64,000 nt of DNA from Sphingomonas bacterium (lineage in GTDB: Bacteria; Pseudomonadota; Alphaproteobacteria; Sphingomonadales; Sphingomonadaceae), in the NCBI RefSeq assembly GCF_028292945.1, contig NZ_JAQGLJ010000007.1, positions 1 through 64,000 on the forward strand. The letters run 5' to 3'. Under the pieces are notes generated by a model, which did no database searches, was not told the DNA's origin, and saw only the letters and a program-made list of their open reading frames with translations. Every line of letters begins with the position of its first letter. Positions within the stretch are counted from its first letter, which is position 1. Positions 27,390-36,320 of the stretch are shown piece by piece. A program made the translations under genes and the position numbers.

Positions 27390-28526
27390 ATGGCCGAACC
27401 CAGCGAACTCCAGATGCTGCGCGACAGCGCCCGCCGCCTCGCCGCCGACTGCGCCCCCGCACGCTGGTCGTCGGCCGGGCGCACCGGCCGCAGCGACCCT
27501 GCGCGGTGGGCGCGGATGATCGAGAACGGGTGGCTACATGCAGGACTGGACGAGAAGCTTGGCGGTTTCGGGTTCGGCGCGGCCGAGGCGGCGCTGATCG
27601 CGCAGGAGGCCGGCCGCGGCCTCCTCGCCGAGCCGCTACTCGCCAACTACGTCGCCTTGTCGCTCTTGGTCGAGGCGGCGGATACGGAACTCGGTGGACA
27701 GGTTGCCGAGGCCGTGAGGGAGGGACGCCAGAAGCTTGCCTTCGCCTATGCGGAGCCGGGCGCGCGTTTTGCCTGGGAGCACCCCGCAGCGCACGTACGG
27801 CGCGAGGGAAACGCGGCGGTGCTCGATGGCCGCAAGCAGGTGGTGCTGGGGGTCGCGGACGCGGACCTGATCGTCACCGTCGCGCGCGACGAGGCAGGCG
27901 AGCTTGTCGTACTGCTGGTCCCCGCCGCTGCGCCGGGAGTGGAGGTCCAGGGATTCGCGCTGGTCGACGGGACTGGCGCGGGCGATATCCGGTTCTCGGG
28001 CGTTCGGCTGCAACAGGAGGCCCTGCTCGCGCGCGGGGAGACCGCCCGTGCCGCCATTGAGCGCGCGCTCGATCACGGCGCGACGCTGGTGTGCGCCGGT
28101 GCCGTCGGCGCAATGCGCGCGGCGTTCGAAATGACGCTCGACTATGTCAAGAACCGCGTCCAGTTCGGCGAGCCGATCGGCCGCAACCAGGCGCTCCAGC
28201 ATCGGCTGGTCGACCTGCTCCGCCTGATCCGCGAGTCCGAGATCCTGCTCGCCGAGGCGGTCGCGGCGATGGACGGCGATCGGGTCGAGCGCGGCCTCGC
28301 CGTCTCGGCGGCCAAGCTCCACATCAACGCCGCCGCGCGCAAGGTCGGGCAGGAAGCAGTGCAGATGCACGGCGCGATCGGCACCACCGACGAGGCCGCG
28401 ATCAGCCACTATTTTCGCGCGCTAACCGCCATGGGCGTGCTCTTCGGCGACGCCGCCCATCACCGTGCCCGCTTCTTCGCGCTCGACCGCCAACTCGTTG
28501 CCCAGGATACACGATGCCCAAGTTGA
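27390..28526 (+). CDS. Acyl-CoA dehydrogenase, subunit-like (paired with next gene)
   Basis: A 378-residue acyl-CoA dehydrogenase-fold protein. The middle domain is somewhat degenerate (KQVVLGVADADLIVTVARDE). The C-terminal helical domain has 'MTLDYVKNRVQFGEPIGRNQ', ALQHRLVDLL and 'EAVQMHGAIGTTDEAAISHY'. It lacks the usual C-terminal 'GG..E.Q..I' flavin-contact block, while the following dehydrogenase has it. Such complementary pairs occur in heterotetrameric alpha2beta2 dehydrogenases that act on steroid or other bulky acyl-CoAs. The ATG at 27390 has a GGAA RBS, and the 3' end overlaps the next gene by 13 nt. Confidence 0.87.
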   Translation: MAEPSELQMLRDSARRLAADCAPARWSSAGRTGRSDPARWARMIENGWLHAGLDEKLGGFGFGAAEAALIAQEAGRGLLAEPLLANYVALSLLVEAADTELGGQVAEAVREGRQKLAFAYAEPGARFAWEHPAAHVRREGNAAVLDGRKQVVLGVADADLIVTVARDEAGELVVLLVPAAAPGVEVQGFALVDGTGAGDIRFSGVRLQQEALLARGETARAAIERALDHGATLVCAGAVGAMRAAFEMTLDYVKNRVQFGEPIGRNQALQHRLVDLLRLIRESEILLAEAVAAMDGDRVERGLAVSAAKLHINAAARKVGQEAVQMHGAIGTTDEAAISHYFRALTAMGVLFGDAAHHRARFFALDRQLVAQDTRCPS

Positions 28527-29707
28527 GCCCAGCCGACCAGGCTTTCGTCGCCGACCTTCGGGCGTTCATCGCCGAAAACCTGGATCCGGATCTGCGCGCC
28601 GTCGTCGCTGCTGGCGGTCACCCCACCAAGGCGCAGCTGAAGGCCTGGGAGCATGGGCTCGCGACGCGCAACTGGCTGGTCTATACTTGGTCAGCCGAGC
28701 ATGGCGGGCCGGGGCTCACCCCGTTGCAGCAGTTCCTGTTCGATCAGACGATTGCGGAAATGCATGCCCCCAGCAACAACGGGCTGGCGATCAAGATGGC
28801 CGGCCCCGTCATTCGCGAATTCGGCAATCCCGAGCAGAAGGCGCAGCATTTGCCGGGCATCCTCCAGGGCACCGTCAACTGGTGCCAGGGCTACTCCGAG
28901 CCCGGCGCCGGCAGCGACCTTGCCGCCGTCGCCACCCGCGCAGAGGCCGACGGCAACGACTATATCGTCAACGGCCAGAAGATCTGGACGTCCTATGCCC
29001 ATTGGGCGGACTGGATGTTCATGCTGGTTCGCACCAGCCAGGAGGCCAAGCGCCAGTCCGGCATCACCTTCCTGCTCGTCGACATGCGCACGCCCGGCAT
29101 CACGGTACGCCCGATCGTGGCGTCGGATGGGCACCACGGCTTCAACGAGGTGTTCTTCGACAATGTGCGTGTGCCCCAGTCGAACCGCATCGGCGAGGAG
29201 GGCAAGGGCTGGACCTACGCCAAATTCCTCCTCAGCAACGAGCGTCTGGGCGTCGTGTCTCTTCCGGGCATCCGGCACGCGCTGGCCCGGGCGGAGGCGG
29301 CGGTGACGCGGCCGCTCGCCGACGGCAGCAGGCTGATCGACGACGTGGACTTCACCAACCGGCTGGTGGACCTCAAGGTCCGCCTCCGGGCGCTCGAGGG
29401 CTGGGTCAAGCAGTCGCTCGACGAGCTGCTGGAGGGCGGCAAGCCGGGACCGGAAGTGTCGATGGTCAAGATTCGCGGCACCGAGCTGAACCAGGACCTG
29501 GCCGAATTCACCATGGACGCGCTCGCCTATGACGCGCTGCCCTATGACTTCGAGCAGGCGGCCAGCGTCGCACGAGACATCGCTCCAACGCCGGACTTCG
29601 GAACAACGGTGACGGCCGGTTATCTTTACCGCCGCGCCTTCACCATCCTGGGCGGATCGACCGAAGTGCAGAAGAACATCGTCAGCAAGGCCATTCTCGG
29701 CCTCTGA
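28514..29707 (+). CDS. Acyl-CoA dehydrogenase, canonical flavin-binding partner
   Basis: 397 residues. The substrate/flavin segment 'WCQGYSEPGAGSDLAAVATR' is followed by 'YIVNGQKIWTSYAHWADWMF' and the C-terminal FAD contact 'TILGGSTEVQKNIVSKAILG'. Its start lies inside the preceding dehydrogenase gene (13-nt overlap), strong evidence that the two are co-translated and may form one heteromeric enzyme. It would introduce the alpha,beta double bond into the pathway acyl-CoA. Family resemblance is to FadE-type dehydrogenases of steroid catabolism. Confidence 0.9.
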   Translation: MPKLSPADQAFVADLRAFIAENLDPDLRAVVAAGGHPTKAQLKAWEHGLATRNWLVYTWSAEHGGPGLTPLQQFLFDQTIAEMHAPSNNGLAIKMAGPVIREFGNPEQKAQHLPGILQGTVNWCQGYSEPGAGSDLAAVATRAEADGNDYIVNGQKIWTSYAHWADWMFMLVRTSQEAKRQSGITFLLVDMRTPGITVRPIVASDGHHGFNEVFFDNVRVPQSNRIGEEGKGWTYAKFLLSNERLGVVSLPGIRHALARAEAAVTRPLADGSRLIDDVDFTNRLVDLKVRLRALEGWVKQSLDELLEGGKPGPEVSMVKIRGTELNQDLAEFTMDALAYDALPYDFEQAASVARDIAPTPDFGTTVTAGYLYRRAFTILGGSTEVQKNIVSKAILGL

Positions 29708-29722
29708 GACAAGGGGAACGGC

Positions 29723-30484
29723 ATGAGCGAGCAACTACGTCTTCGACAGATTTGCCTCGTGGCTCCGGAGCTCGAGCGCGCGGTGGAGGACATGAGCGCC
29801 ATCCTTGGGCTGCCGGTGTGTCACCGGGACCCCAATGTCGCGACCTTCGGGGTGGAGAACGCGCTGTTCGCGGCGGGCACGACCTTTCTGGAGATCATCG
29901 CCCCCACCCGCGAGGGCACGGCTGCCGGCCGGTTCCTGGAGCGGAGCGGCGGCCGTGGCGGTTATATCGCGCTGTTCGACTGCCCTGACCCAAAGCGTCG
30001 TCAGGCACATGCCGAGTCGATCGGCGTCTCCACCGCGTTCACCATCGACCGCCCCGGCATCTACCAGTGTGTCCAGCTTCACCCCCGCGACTGCCGCGCA
30101 ACGATGCTCGAATTTGACCGGACCGAAGGGGGCGAGGAGCTGACCGGCCCGTACTGGCCCGCCGGCGGTGACGGCTGGCAACGCTACATGGACCAGAGCC
30201 GCACGCGGGGCGTAACGGGTATCGAAGCGACCAGCCCTGACCCGGCCGGCCTCGCCCGGCACTGGGCCGCCATTCTGGAACGTGCGGTGGACCACGACGC
30301 CATTGCGGTGGACGGCGCGACGGTCGGCTTCGGCCCCAGTGACGACGGCAAGGAGCGGCTGGAAACCATTATCCTGGATGCGGCCGATCCGGAGGCGATC
30401 ATGGCCGAAGCGCGGTCGCGCGGGAAGGACACCGGATCGGATCGGTTCGCGCTGTGCGGCATGACCTTCAGGGTGTCCCGATGA
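29723..30484 (+). CDS. VOC (glyoxalase-like) superfamily protein, two-domain
   Basis: A 253-residue protein with two beta-alpha-beta-beta-beta units. The first starts 'LRLRQICLVAPELERAVEDM', the second around residue 160 ('GVTGIEATSPDPAGLARHWA'). The pattern matches the Glyoxalase-like domain family of uncharacterised proteins. VOC folds host metal-dependent epimerases, lyases, dioxygenases and isomerases. In a CoA pathway an epimerase or ring-opening role is possible, but nothing in the sequence decides it. It overlaps the downstream hydratase by 4 nt (ATGA). Confidence 0.8.
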   Translation: MSEQLRLRQICLVAPELERAVEDMSAILGLPVCHRDPNVATFGVENALFAAGTTFLEIIAPTREGTAAGRFLERSGGRGGYIALFDCPDPKRRQAHAESIGVSTAFTIDRPGIYQCVQLHPRDCRATMLEFDRTEGGEELTGPYWPAGGDGWQRYMDQSRTRGVTGIEATSPDPAGLARHWAAILERAVDHDAIAVDGATVGFGPSDDGKERLETIILDAADPEAIMAEARSRGKDTGSDRFALCGMTFRVSR

Positions 30485-31293
30485 GCTATTCCGACATCAT
30501 GTTCGACGTGGCGAACGGCGTCGCCACCATCACCCTCGATCGTCCCGAGCGACTCAACGCATGGACACCGACCATGGCGGCCGAAATCCGCGACGCGCTG
30601 GAGCGGTCAGCGGCAGACGATGGCGTGCGAGCGATCGTGCTGACCGGGGCCGGGCGCGGCTTCTGCGCGGGAGCCGACATGACGGCGCTGACCGACATCA
30701 GCGCACAAGGCAAGAGCGAGCGCGCGCCGTTCACCCCGTTCGACCCGGCAGCCCGGGCCGACTTCCACCACGCGATGACCTACCTGCCGTCGGTGCCAAA
30801 GCCGATCATCGCTGCGGTGAACGGCGCCGCGGCGGGGCTGGGCCTCGCCATGCTGCTGTTCTGCGACCTTCGGTTTTCCTCGGATCGCGCGGTGTATGTC
30901 AGTTCCTTCTCGCGGCGCGGACTGATCGCGGAGCACGGCACCAGCTGGATGTTGACGCGCCTGGTGGGGCACAGCCGCGCGCTTGACCTGATGCTCTCCT
31001 CGCGCCGGGTGGACGCGGCCGAAGCCCATCGCATCGGGCTGGTGGATCGGGTGTTCCCGGCCGATACGCTGTTGGCGGAGACCATGGCCTACGCGCGCGA
31101 AATCGCGGATCTCGTCTCGCCTCGTTCCACACGCGTGATCAAGCGCCAGCTCTGGGACGCGTTGTTCGAAGATCTAGGGAGCTCAATGGCCGAGGCCGAC
31201 CGCCAGATGGCGGCTAGTTTGCAGACTGACGATTTCCGCGAAGGGGTTGCGCACTTCATTGAAAAGCGTGCTCCACGCTTCAAGGGGCACTGA
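30481..31293 (+). CDS. Enoyl-CoA hydratase/isomerase family protein (plus arm)
   Basis: A 270-residue crotonase: 'GVATITLDRPERLNAWTPTM', oxyanion segment 'GAGRGFCAGADMTALTDIS', second segment 'NGAAAGLGLAMLLFCDLRFS', and 'RRGLIAEHGTSWMLTRLVGH', where the Glu of AEHG is well placed for catalysis. That makes it a more typical hydratase than the minus-arm copy, so the two may act at different steps. The ATG at 30481 overlaps the VOC stop (ATGA), which decides the start over an in-frame ATG nine codons earlier. Confidence 0.9.
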   Translation: MSYSDIMFDVANGVATITLDRPERLNAWTPTMAAEIRDALERSAADDGVRAIVLTGAGRGFCAGADMTALTDISAQGKSERAPFTPFDPAARADFHHAMTYLPSVPKPIIAAVNGAAAGLGLAMLLFCDLRFSSDRAVYVSSFSRRGLIAEHGTSWMLTRLVGHSRALDLMLSSRRVDAAEAHRIGLVDRVFPADTLLAETMAYAREIADLVSPRSTRVIKRQLWDALFEDLGSSMAEADRQMAASLQTDDFREGVAHFIEKRAPRFKGH

Positions 31294-31295
31294 CC

Positions 31296-31664
31296 GTGGC
31301 AGGACCACACCTCGCATTTGTGAAGATCATCGTGGGGGATTTGACCCGCGCCGAACGATTCTACGGTGATGCCTTCGGGCTTCAACGTACTGGCAGCTTT
31401 GCCACTGATGCCGTTGAAGAGGTGATTCTACGCGGTGCGGGAGGTGCATCGCTGGTCCTGTATGGCTGGAAGGATGGACGGGCACTTATCCCCGGCACCA
31501 CTCACGGTCCGATTGGCTTTTATGTCGAGGATGTTGACGACGCCTATGCACACGCTCTCAGTGCCGGGGCCGCGCATGTCCGTGAGCCAGCGGACTATGG
31601 TTCGATCCGCGCCGCCTTCGTGGTCAGCCCGGACGGACACGAGATTGAGCTTGTAGCGCGCTGA
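31296..31664 (+). CDS. Small VOC-superfamily protein (glyoxalase/bleomycin-resistance fold)
   Basis: 122 residues starting at a GTG 2 nt after the hydratase stop. It reads 'HLAFVKIIVGDLTRAERFYG', then IGFYVEDVDDAYAHALSAGA and 'VVSPDGHEIELVAR'. The His near the start and the Glu in HEIELV match the metal ligand positions of glyoxalase I-like proteins. It is the last gene of the plus arm. A methylmalonyl-CoA-epimerase-like or lactoylglutathione-lyase-like role is possible but not established. Confidence 0.82.
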   Translation: MAGPHLAFVKIIVGDLTRAERFYGDAFGLQRTGSFATDAVEEVILRGAGGASLVLYGWKDGRALIPGTTHGPIGFYVEDVDDAYAHALSAGAAHVREPADYGSIRAAFVVSPDGHEIELVAR

Positions 31665-31735
31665 CGCTTTTTACAGCGACGGCAACCATGCACTGACTCG
31701 GTGCAGTCGCGCGCCCTAGGGTCAGGACTCATTGG

Positions 31736-31910
31736 CTATAGCCAGAAGATGACGGTGGCAGCGAGGGCGATGGCGGAGAAGAAGACGGTGGGACATCGGT
31801 CCTAGCGAGTGGCGACGCGACGCCGGTCCTTCAGCCTGCCGAACGTGATCTCGATTGCGGCTGCGCCGCCGGTAGCCGCGCTTGTCGTATCTGACTGGCT
31901 TGAGCAGAGC
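31736..31910 (-). mobile_element. 3' remnant of an IS5-like transposase
   Basis: The minus strand encodes pieces typical of the C-terminus of IS5-family DDE transposases: 'KPVRYDKRGYRRR' in one frame, then 'IEITFGRLKDRRRVATR' in another, then 'DRCPTVFFSAIALAATVIFW' and a stop at 31736-31738. A frameshift separates the first two pieces, and the codon expected to be Tyr after ATR is TAG. No catalytic DDE region or terminal inverted repeats were seen. It is a dead fragment at the right border of the catabolic island. Confidence 0.75.
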
Positions 31911-31953
31911 TGCCGCGCTGGGGTAGTCGCTGACCAGACGCTGTGTGCCTCCA

Positions 31954-32325
31954 TCAGCGTGGATGCTGCCGGGCGAGAGCGATCCCCGCCAGGTTCTGCG
32001 ATCGTTTGATGTAGCGTATGTGCGGCGCATCCCTGCCGCCGGCGAGCGTGCGGAACTCCCGCAGATGCCCGACACATGATCCCCGGCACCTGATTAGCCC
32101 GTTGGCTTTGGCGACCACGTCCGCCGAGTCGCCCAGCAGGACGAAGTCCGATCCGAGCGATTGCGCGATGGTCAGTGCGCGGATCAACGCGAGCCACTCG
32201 GCATCCGAGCTGCTGCCCGGCCCGAGCCCCCTCGCGATCGTCACCTGTCCGGCCGCGACGACCGCCGTCTCCATGGCGTTCCCGCGGTAGCCGCCGTCGA
32301 AATAGACTTTCAGGCGCGTGCGCAC
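31954..32325 (-). CDS. RNase H-fold protein (ribonuclease HI-like)
   Basis: 123 residues beginning 'RLKVYFDGGYRGNAMETAVV', the first beta-hairpin of an RNase H fold with the expected Asp in YFDGG. 'SSDAEWLALIRALTIAQSLG' supplies the conserved Glu helix and 'FVLLGDSADVVAKANG' the second Asp. A C-terminal 'SQNLAGIALARQHPR' replaces the usual His/Asp end. This is a reduced RNase H relative common in sphingomonads. The start lies 16 nt inside the 3' end of the upstream flavoprotein gene. The end abuts the IS remnant, but the C-terminus looks complete. Confidence 0.75.
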   Translation of the reverse strand: MRTRLKVYFDGGYRGNAMETAVVAAGQVTIARGLGPGSSSDAEWLALIRALTIAQSLGSDFVLLGDSADVVAKANGLIRCRGSCVGHLREFRTLAGGRDAPHIRYIKRSQNLAGIALARQHPR

Positions 32326-33929
32326 AGGCTCAGCGCCACTGCCTCTGCCACCTTGATCCCGTCGACTGCCGCCGAAAGGATGCCGCCGGCATAACCGGCG
32401 CCCTCGCCCGCCGGGAAGAGGCCGTTGGTATTGAGGCTCTGGAAGTCGGCGCCGCGGGTAAAGCGAACCGGTGAGGACGTTCGCGTCTCCACGCCCGTCA
32501 TCACCACGTCCGGATGGTCGTAGCCGGGGATCTGACGGCCAAAGATCGGCAAGGCTTCACGCATCGCCGCGACGACGAAGTCGGGGAGGCATTGCGCCAG
32601 GTCGGTCGGTGTCACGCCGGGGCGATATGACGGGATTACCGAGCCGAGCGACGTCGATGCGCGACCAGCCACGAAGTCGCCAAGGCGCTGCGCCGGCGCC
32701 TTGTAGTCACTACCGCCTGCGGCAAACGCCTTCGCTTCCCAAAAGCGCTGCAACGCCAGGCCCGCGAGCGGATCGCCAGGGAAGTCGCGTGCCGGGTCGA
32801 TCGCGACGACGAGGCCCGAATTCGCATTGCGCTCGTTGCGGGAATACTGGCTCATGCCGTTGGTGGCGACGCGACCCTCCTCGGAGGTTGCGGCGACCAC
32901 GGTCCCGCCAGGGCACATGCAGAAGCTGTAGACCGTTCGATCGTTCGAGCAGTGGTGTGAGATGTGATACTCCGCCGCGCCCAGCAGATCGTGACCCGCG
33001 TTGTGACCGAACCGCGCTCGATCGATCCAGGACTGCGGATGCTCGATCCGCACGCCGATCGAGAAGGGCTTTGCCTCGACGTGGACGCCTGCCTCGTGCA
33101 GCATCTCGAAGGTGTCGCGCGCGCTATGCCCGATCGCCAGCACCACATGGTCCGCTTCCAGATAGGCGCCGGTATGAAGGTGCAGCCCGCGAACGCGCCG
33201 AACTCCCCCACCGTCAGCCCGCACGTCCAGCCCATCGACACGATGCCCGAACCGGTACTCGCCGCCCAGTGCCTCGATGGTCGCGCGCATGCTTTCGACC
33301 ATCGTCACCAACCGGAAGGTGCCGATGTGCGGATGCGCCTCGGTCAGGATCTCCTTGGGCGCGCCGGCCTTCACGAACTCGACGAGCACCTTTCGGTCGA
33401 GGTGGCGGGGCTCCTTGATGCGGCTGTAGAGCTTACCGTCGGAGAAGGTGCCGGCCCCGCCCTCCCCGAACTGTACGTTCGACTCAGGGTCGAGCACGCC
33501 CCTGCGCCACAGGCCCCACGTGTCCTTGGTTCTCTCGCGCACGACCTTGCCGCGATCGAGAATGATGGGCCGGAAACCCATCTGCGCCAGGATCAGCCCC
33601 GCGAACAGGCCGCAGGGCCCGGCGCCGATCACGACCGGTCGAGCACAGTCGGCCGGCGCGGTCGCGACCTGGCGATAGCTCGTGTCCGGGGTGCGCTGGA
33701 TATCGCTGTTCTTGCGGAAGCGGGCCAGCACGGCTGCTTCGTCGCGCACGTTCACATCGACGGTGTAGACGAGGACGATGTTCGCCTTGTCGCGCGCGTC
33801 GTGACCCCGTCGCACGACGCTGTGCCGCACCAGGTCACGCACGCCGATGCGCAGCCGCTTGCGAATGGCGGCGGGCAGCGCCTCCTCGGCATGATGGAGC
33901 GGCAGGGTTAGATTGGTGAGGCGGAGCAC
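32310..33929 (-). CDS. FAD-dependent oxidoreductase of the COG2509 type
   Basis: 539 residues. An N-terminal ~80-residue domain ('LRIGVRDLVRHSVVRRGHDA', NIVLVYTVDV) precedes a dinucleotide-binding fold with 'PVVIGAGPCGLFAGLILAQM'. Later blocks are 'NVQFGEGGAGTFSDGKLYSR', 'YHISHHCSNDRTVYSFCMCP' and 'NGLFPAGEGAGYAGGILSAA'. This arrangement matches the widespread but poorly characterised FAD-dependent dehydrogenase family COG2509. The GTG at 33929 is chosen because the frame upstream reads into unrelated Arg/His-rich sequence overlapping an RTX fragment. Confidence 0.87.
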   Translation of the reverse strand: MLRLTNLTLPLHHAEEALPAAIRKRLRIGVRDLVRHSVVRRGHDARDKANIVLVYTVDVNVRDEAAVLARFRKNSDIQRTPDTSYRQVATAPADCARPVVIGAGPCGLFAGLILAQMGFRPIILDRGKVVRERTKDTWGLWRRGVLDPESNVQFGEGGAGTFSDGKLYSRIKEPRHLDRKVLVEFVKAGAPKEILTEAHPHIGTFRLVTMVESMRATIEALGGEYRFGHRVDGLDVRADGGGVRRVRGLHLHTGAYLEADHVVLAIGHSARDTFEMLHEAGVHVEAKPFSIGVRIEHPQSWIDRARFGHNAGHDLLGAAEYHISHHCSNDRTVYSFCMCPGGTVVAATSEEGRVATNGMSQYSRNERNANSGLVVAIDPARDFPGDPLAGLALQRFWEAKAFAAGGSDYKAPAQRLGDFVAGRASTSLGSVIPSYRPGVTPTDLAQCLPDFVVAAMREALPIFGRQIPGYDHPDVVMTGVETRTSSPVRFTRGADFQSLNTNGLFPAGEGAGYAGGILSAAVDGIKVAEAVALSLCARA

Positions 33930-33949
33930 TTCGGCGGACTTAGTGGCGA

Positions 33950-34360
33950 GCCGCGCCCGGCGCCATCGGCTTGTCTCCAGGTGACATACCCATTCACGAG
34001 TCCCACCCGCGAAATGGAGCCGCCGGCGGGCGACCTGCGGATCCGCACCGGCGGCGGCAGGCGGCGCGCGCCGAAGAATATCTCCGGCCTCCACCGCATC
34101 GTTCCGGTAGAAGGAGTTTTCGCCGAAACCGACGCCCCAAGCCCGGTCCGCAGACTGTTGGTGCCGGAATAATAGGCCAGGGCCGCCGTCGTCAGCCCGC
34201 CGCCGGGACTTGCGCTGCCGGTGGCGCCCAGTGCATCGCCATAGATGGTGTCGTTGCCGCCGGCCCCCGTCAGCGTGTCGCGGCCACCGTTGCCGATGAT
34301 CGTCTCCGACGCGGTGGTCCCGGTATAGAAGTCGTCTCCGACAGTGGTTCGTTCGCCAAG
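33950..34360 (-). pseudogene. Decayed fragment of an RTX-repeat (hemolysin-type Ca-binding) protein
   Basis: One minus-strand frame reads '[20 protein letters not shown]' and 'RDTLTGAGGNDTIYGDALG', i.e. two nonapeptide-like GGxGxDxxx Ca-binding repeats, followed by 'AALAYYSGTNSLRTGLG'. Recognisable sequence then continues in another frame ('GFGENSFYRNDAVEAGD') and later in the first ('IFFGARRLPPP'). At least two frameshifts and the lack of a proper start mark it as a relic. It lies between the flavoprotein and rut operon. Confidence 0.6.
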
Positions 34361-34400
34361 CCTGCTTGCCTGCGCCAGGCAGATAAGCGACGATGCGATC

Positions 34401-35140
<740 letters not shown>

Positions 35141-35141
<1 letters not shown>

Positions 35142-35524
35142 TGCCGTTCGAGCCGATCAACCCGCCGCAATTCCCGACCCCGATCGCCCCCTATTCGGCC
35201 GGCGCGAAAGCGGGGAACACTGTGTATGTCTCGGGCGTGCTGGCGCTGGGCGAGGGCGGCGCGGTGCTCCACGTCGGCGACGCGGCCGCGCAGACGCGAC
35301 ATGTGCTCGAGGTCATCAGGATCACGCTGGAGGCGGCTGGCGCGACGCTCGCGGATGTGGCGATGAACCACATCTTCCTCAAGGATCTGGCCGACTACGC
35401 CGCGTTCAACGCCGTCTATGCCGAGTATTTCCCGGGCGCGAAGCCGGCGCGCTATTGTATCAAATGCGAGCTGGTGAAGCCCGACTGCCTGGTCGAGATC
35501 GCCTCGGTCGCGCACATTGGCTGA
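35141..35524 (+). CDS. rutC: RutC, 3-aminoacrylate deaminase-type protein (RidA family)
   Basis: A 127-residue RidA/YjgF/UK114-family protein: [40 protein letters not shown], and the signature '[20 protein letters not shown]' with the conserved Arg and Glu. RutC handles the unstable 3-aminoacrylate made by RutB. A GAGGAAAG RBS precedes the ATG, which overlaps the rutB stop by one base. The downstream rutD gene starts inside its last codons. Confidence 0.92.
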
Positions 35525-36317
35525 AGCGGCGGGGCTCTATTACGAGCTGCACGGAGCGAAGAACGCGCCGCCGCTGATCCTGTCGAGCGGGCTGGGCGGA
35601 TCGGCGGATTACTGGAAGCCGAACCTCGTTGCTTTCGCCGAGCATTTCCGGGTGCTGGTATACGACCATCGCGGCACCGGCCGCAGTGACCGGGCGCTTC
35701 CGGACGTGGTGACGGTCGAGCACTTCGCCGACGACATGTTGGCGTTGATGGACGCGGTAGGCTGGGCGCGGACAAGCATCGTCGGCCACGCCGCGGGCGG
35801 CGTTGCGGGATTGGCGCTGGCGCTCAAGGCTCCCGAGCGGCTCGACCGGCTGGTCGTCGTCAACGGCTGGGCCAAGGCCGACCCGCATTTCCTGCGCTGC
35901 TTCGAGGCGCGGCTGAACTTGCTGCGGCACAGTGGCGTCGAGGCGTTTCTGCGGGCGCAGCCGATTTTCCTCTACCCCGCCAGATGGATCAGCGCACACA
36001 CTGCCGAACTGGATGCAGAGCTGCCGCATCAAGTGGCGGCATTTCCAGGTGTGGCCACGATGGAGAAAAGGATTGCTGCGCTCGCGGCGTTCGACGCGAC
36101 GGGTCGGCTCAAGGGGCTGGACGACAGGACCCTCGTCATCGTGGCTGATGACGACATGCTGGTCCCTTCGTCCGCTGGCGAGTTGCTGTGCGGCGAGTTG
36201 GGGCGGGGAACGTTCAGCGTCCTTCCCGGAGGGGGGCACGCTTGCAATGTCACGCGGCCCGACGCGTTCAACCGGTCCGCGCTGGCTTGGCTGACCCACA
36301 CTGAACTTGAGGAATAA
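35517..36317 (+). CDS. rutD: RutD, aminoacrylate-hydrolase-type alpha/beta hydrolase
   Basis: A 266-residue alpha/beta-hydrolase: '[20 protein letters not shown]' with the GGS oxyanion turn, [15 protein letters not shown], and nucleophile elbow region '[20 protein letters not shown]'. The elbow reads G-H-A-A-G-G, with Ala where classical hydrolases have Ser, as in other RutD proteins. '[19 protein letters not shown]' and [15 protein letters not shown] complete the fold. No ATG fits the N-terminus; a TTG at 35517, overlapping rutC by 8 nt, gives the expected start. It sits between rutC and rutA. Confidence 0.87.
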   Translation: MAEAAGLYYELHGAKNAPPLILSSGLGGSADYWKPNLVAFAEHFRVLVYDHRGTGRSDRALPDVVTVEHFADDMLALMDAVGWARTSIVGHAAGGVAGLALALKAPERLDRLVVVNGWAKADPHFLRCFEARLNLLRHSGVEAFLRAQPIFLYPARWISAHTAELDAELPHQVAAFPGVATMEKRIAALAAFDATGRLKGLDDRTLVIVADDDMLVPSSAGELLCGELGRGTFSVLPGGGHACNVTRPDAFNRSALAWLTHTELEE

Positions 36318-36320
36318 TCC

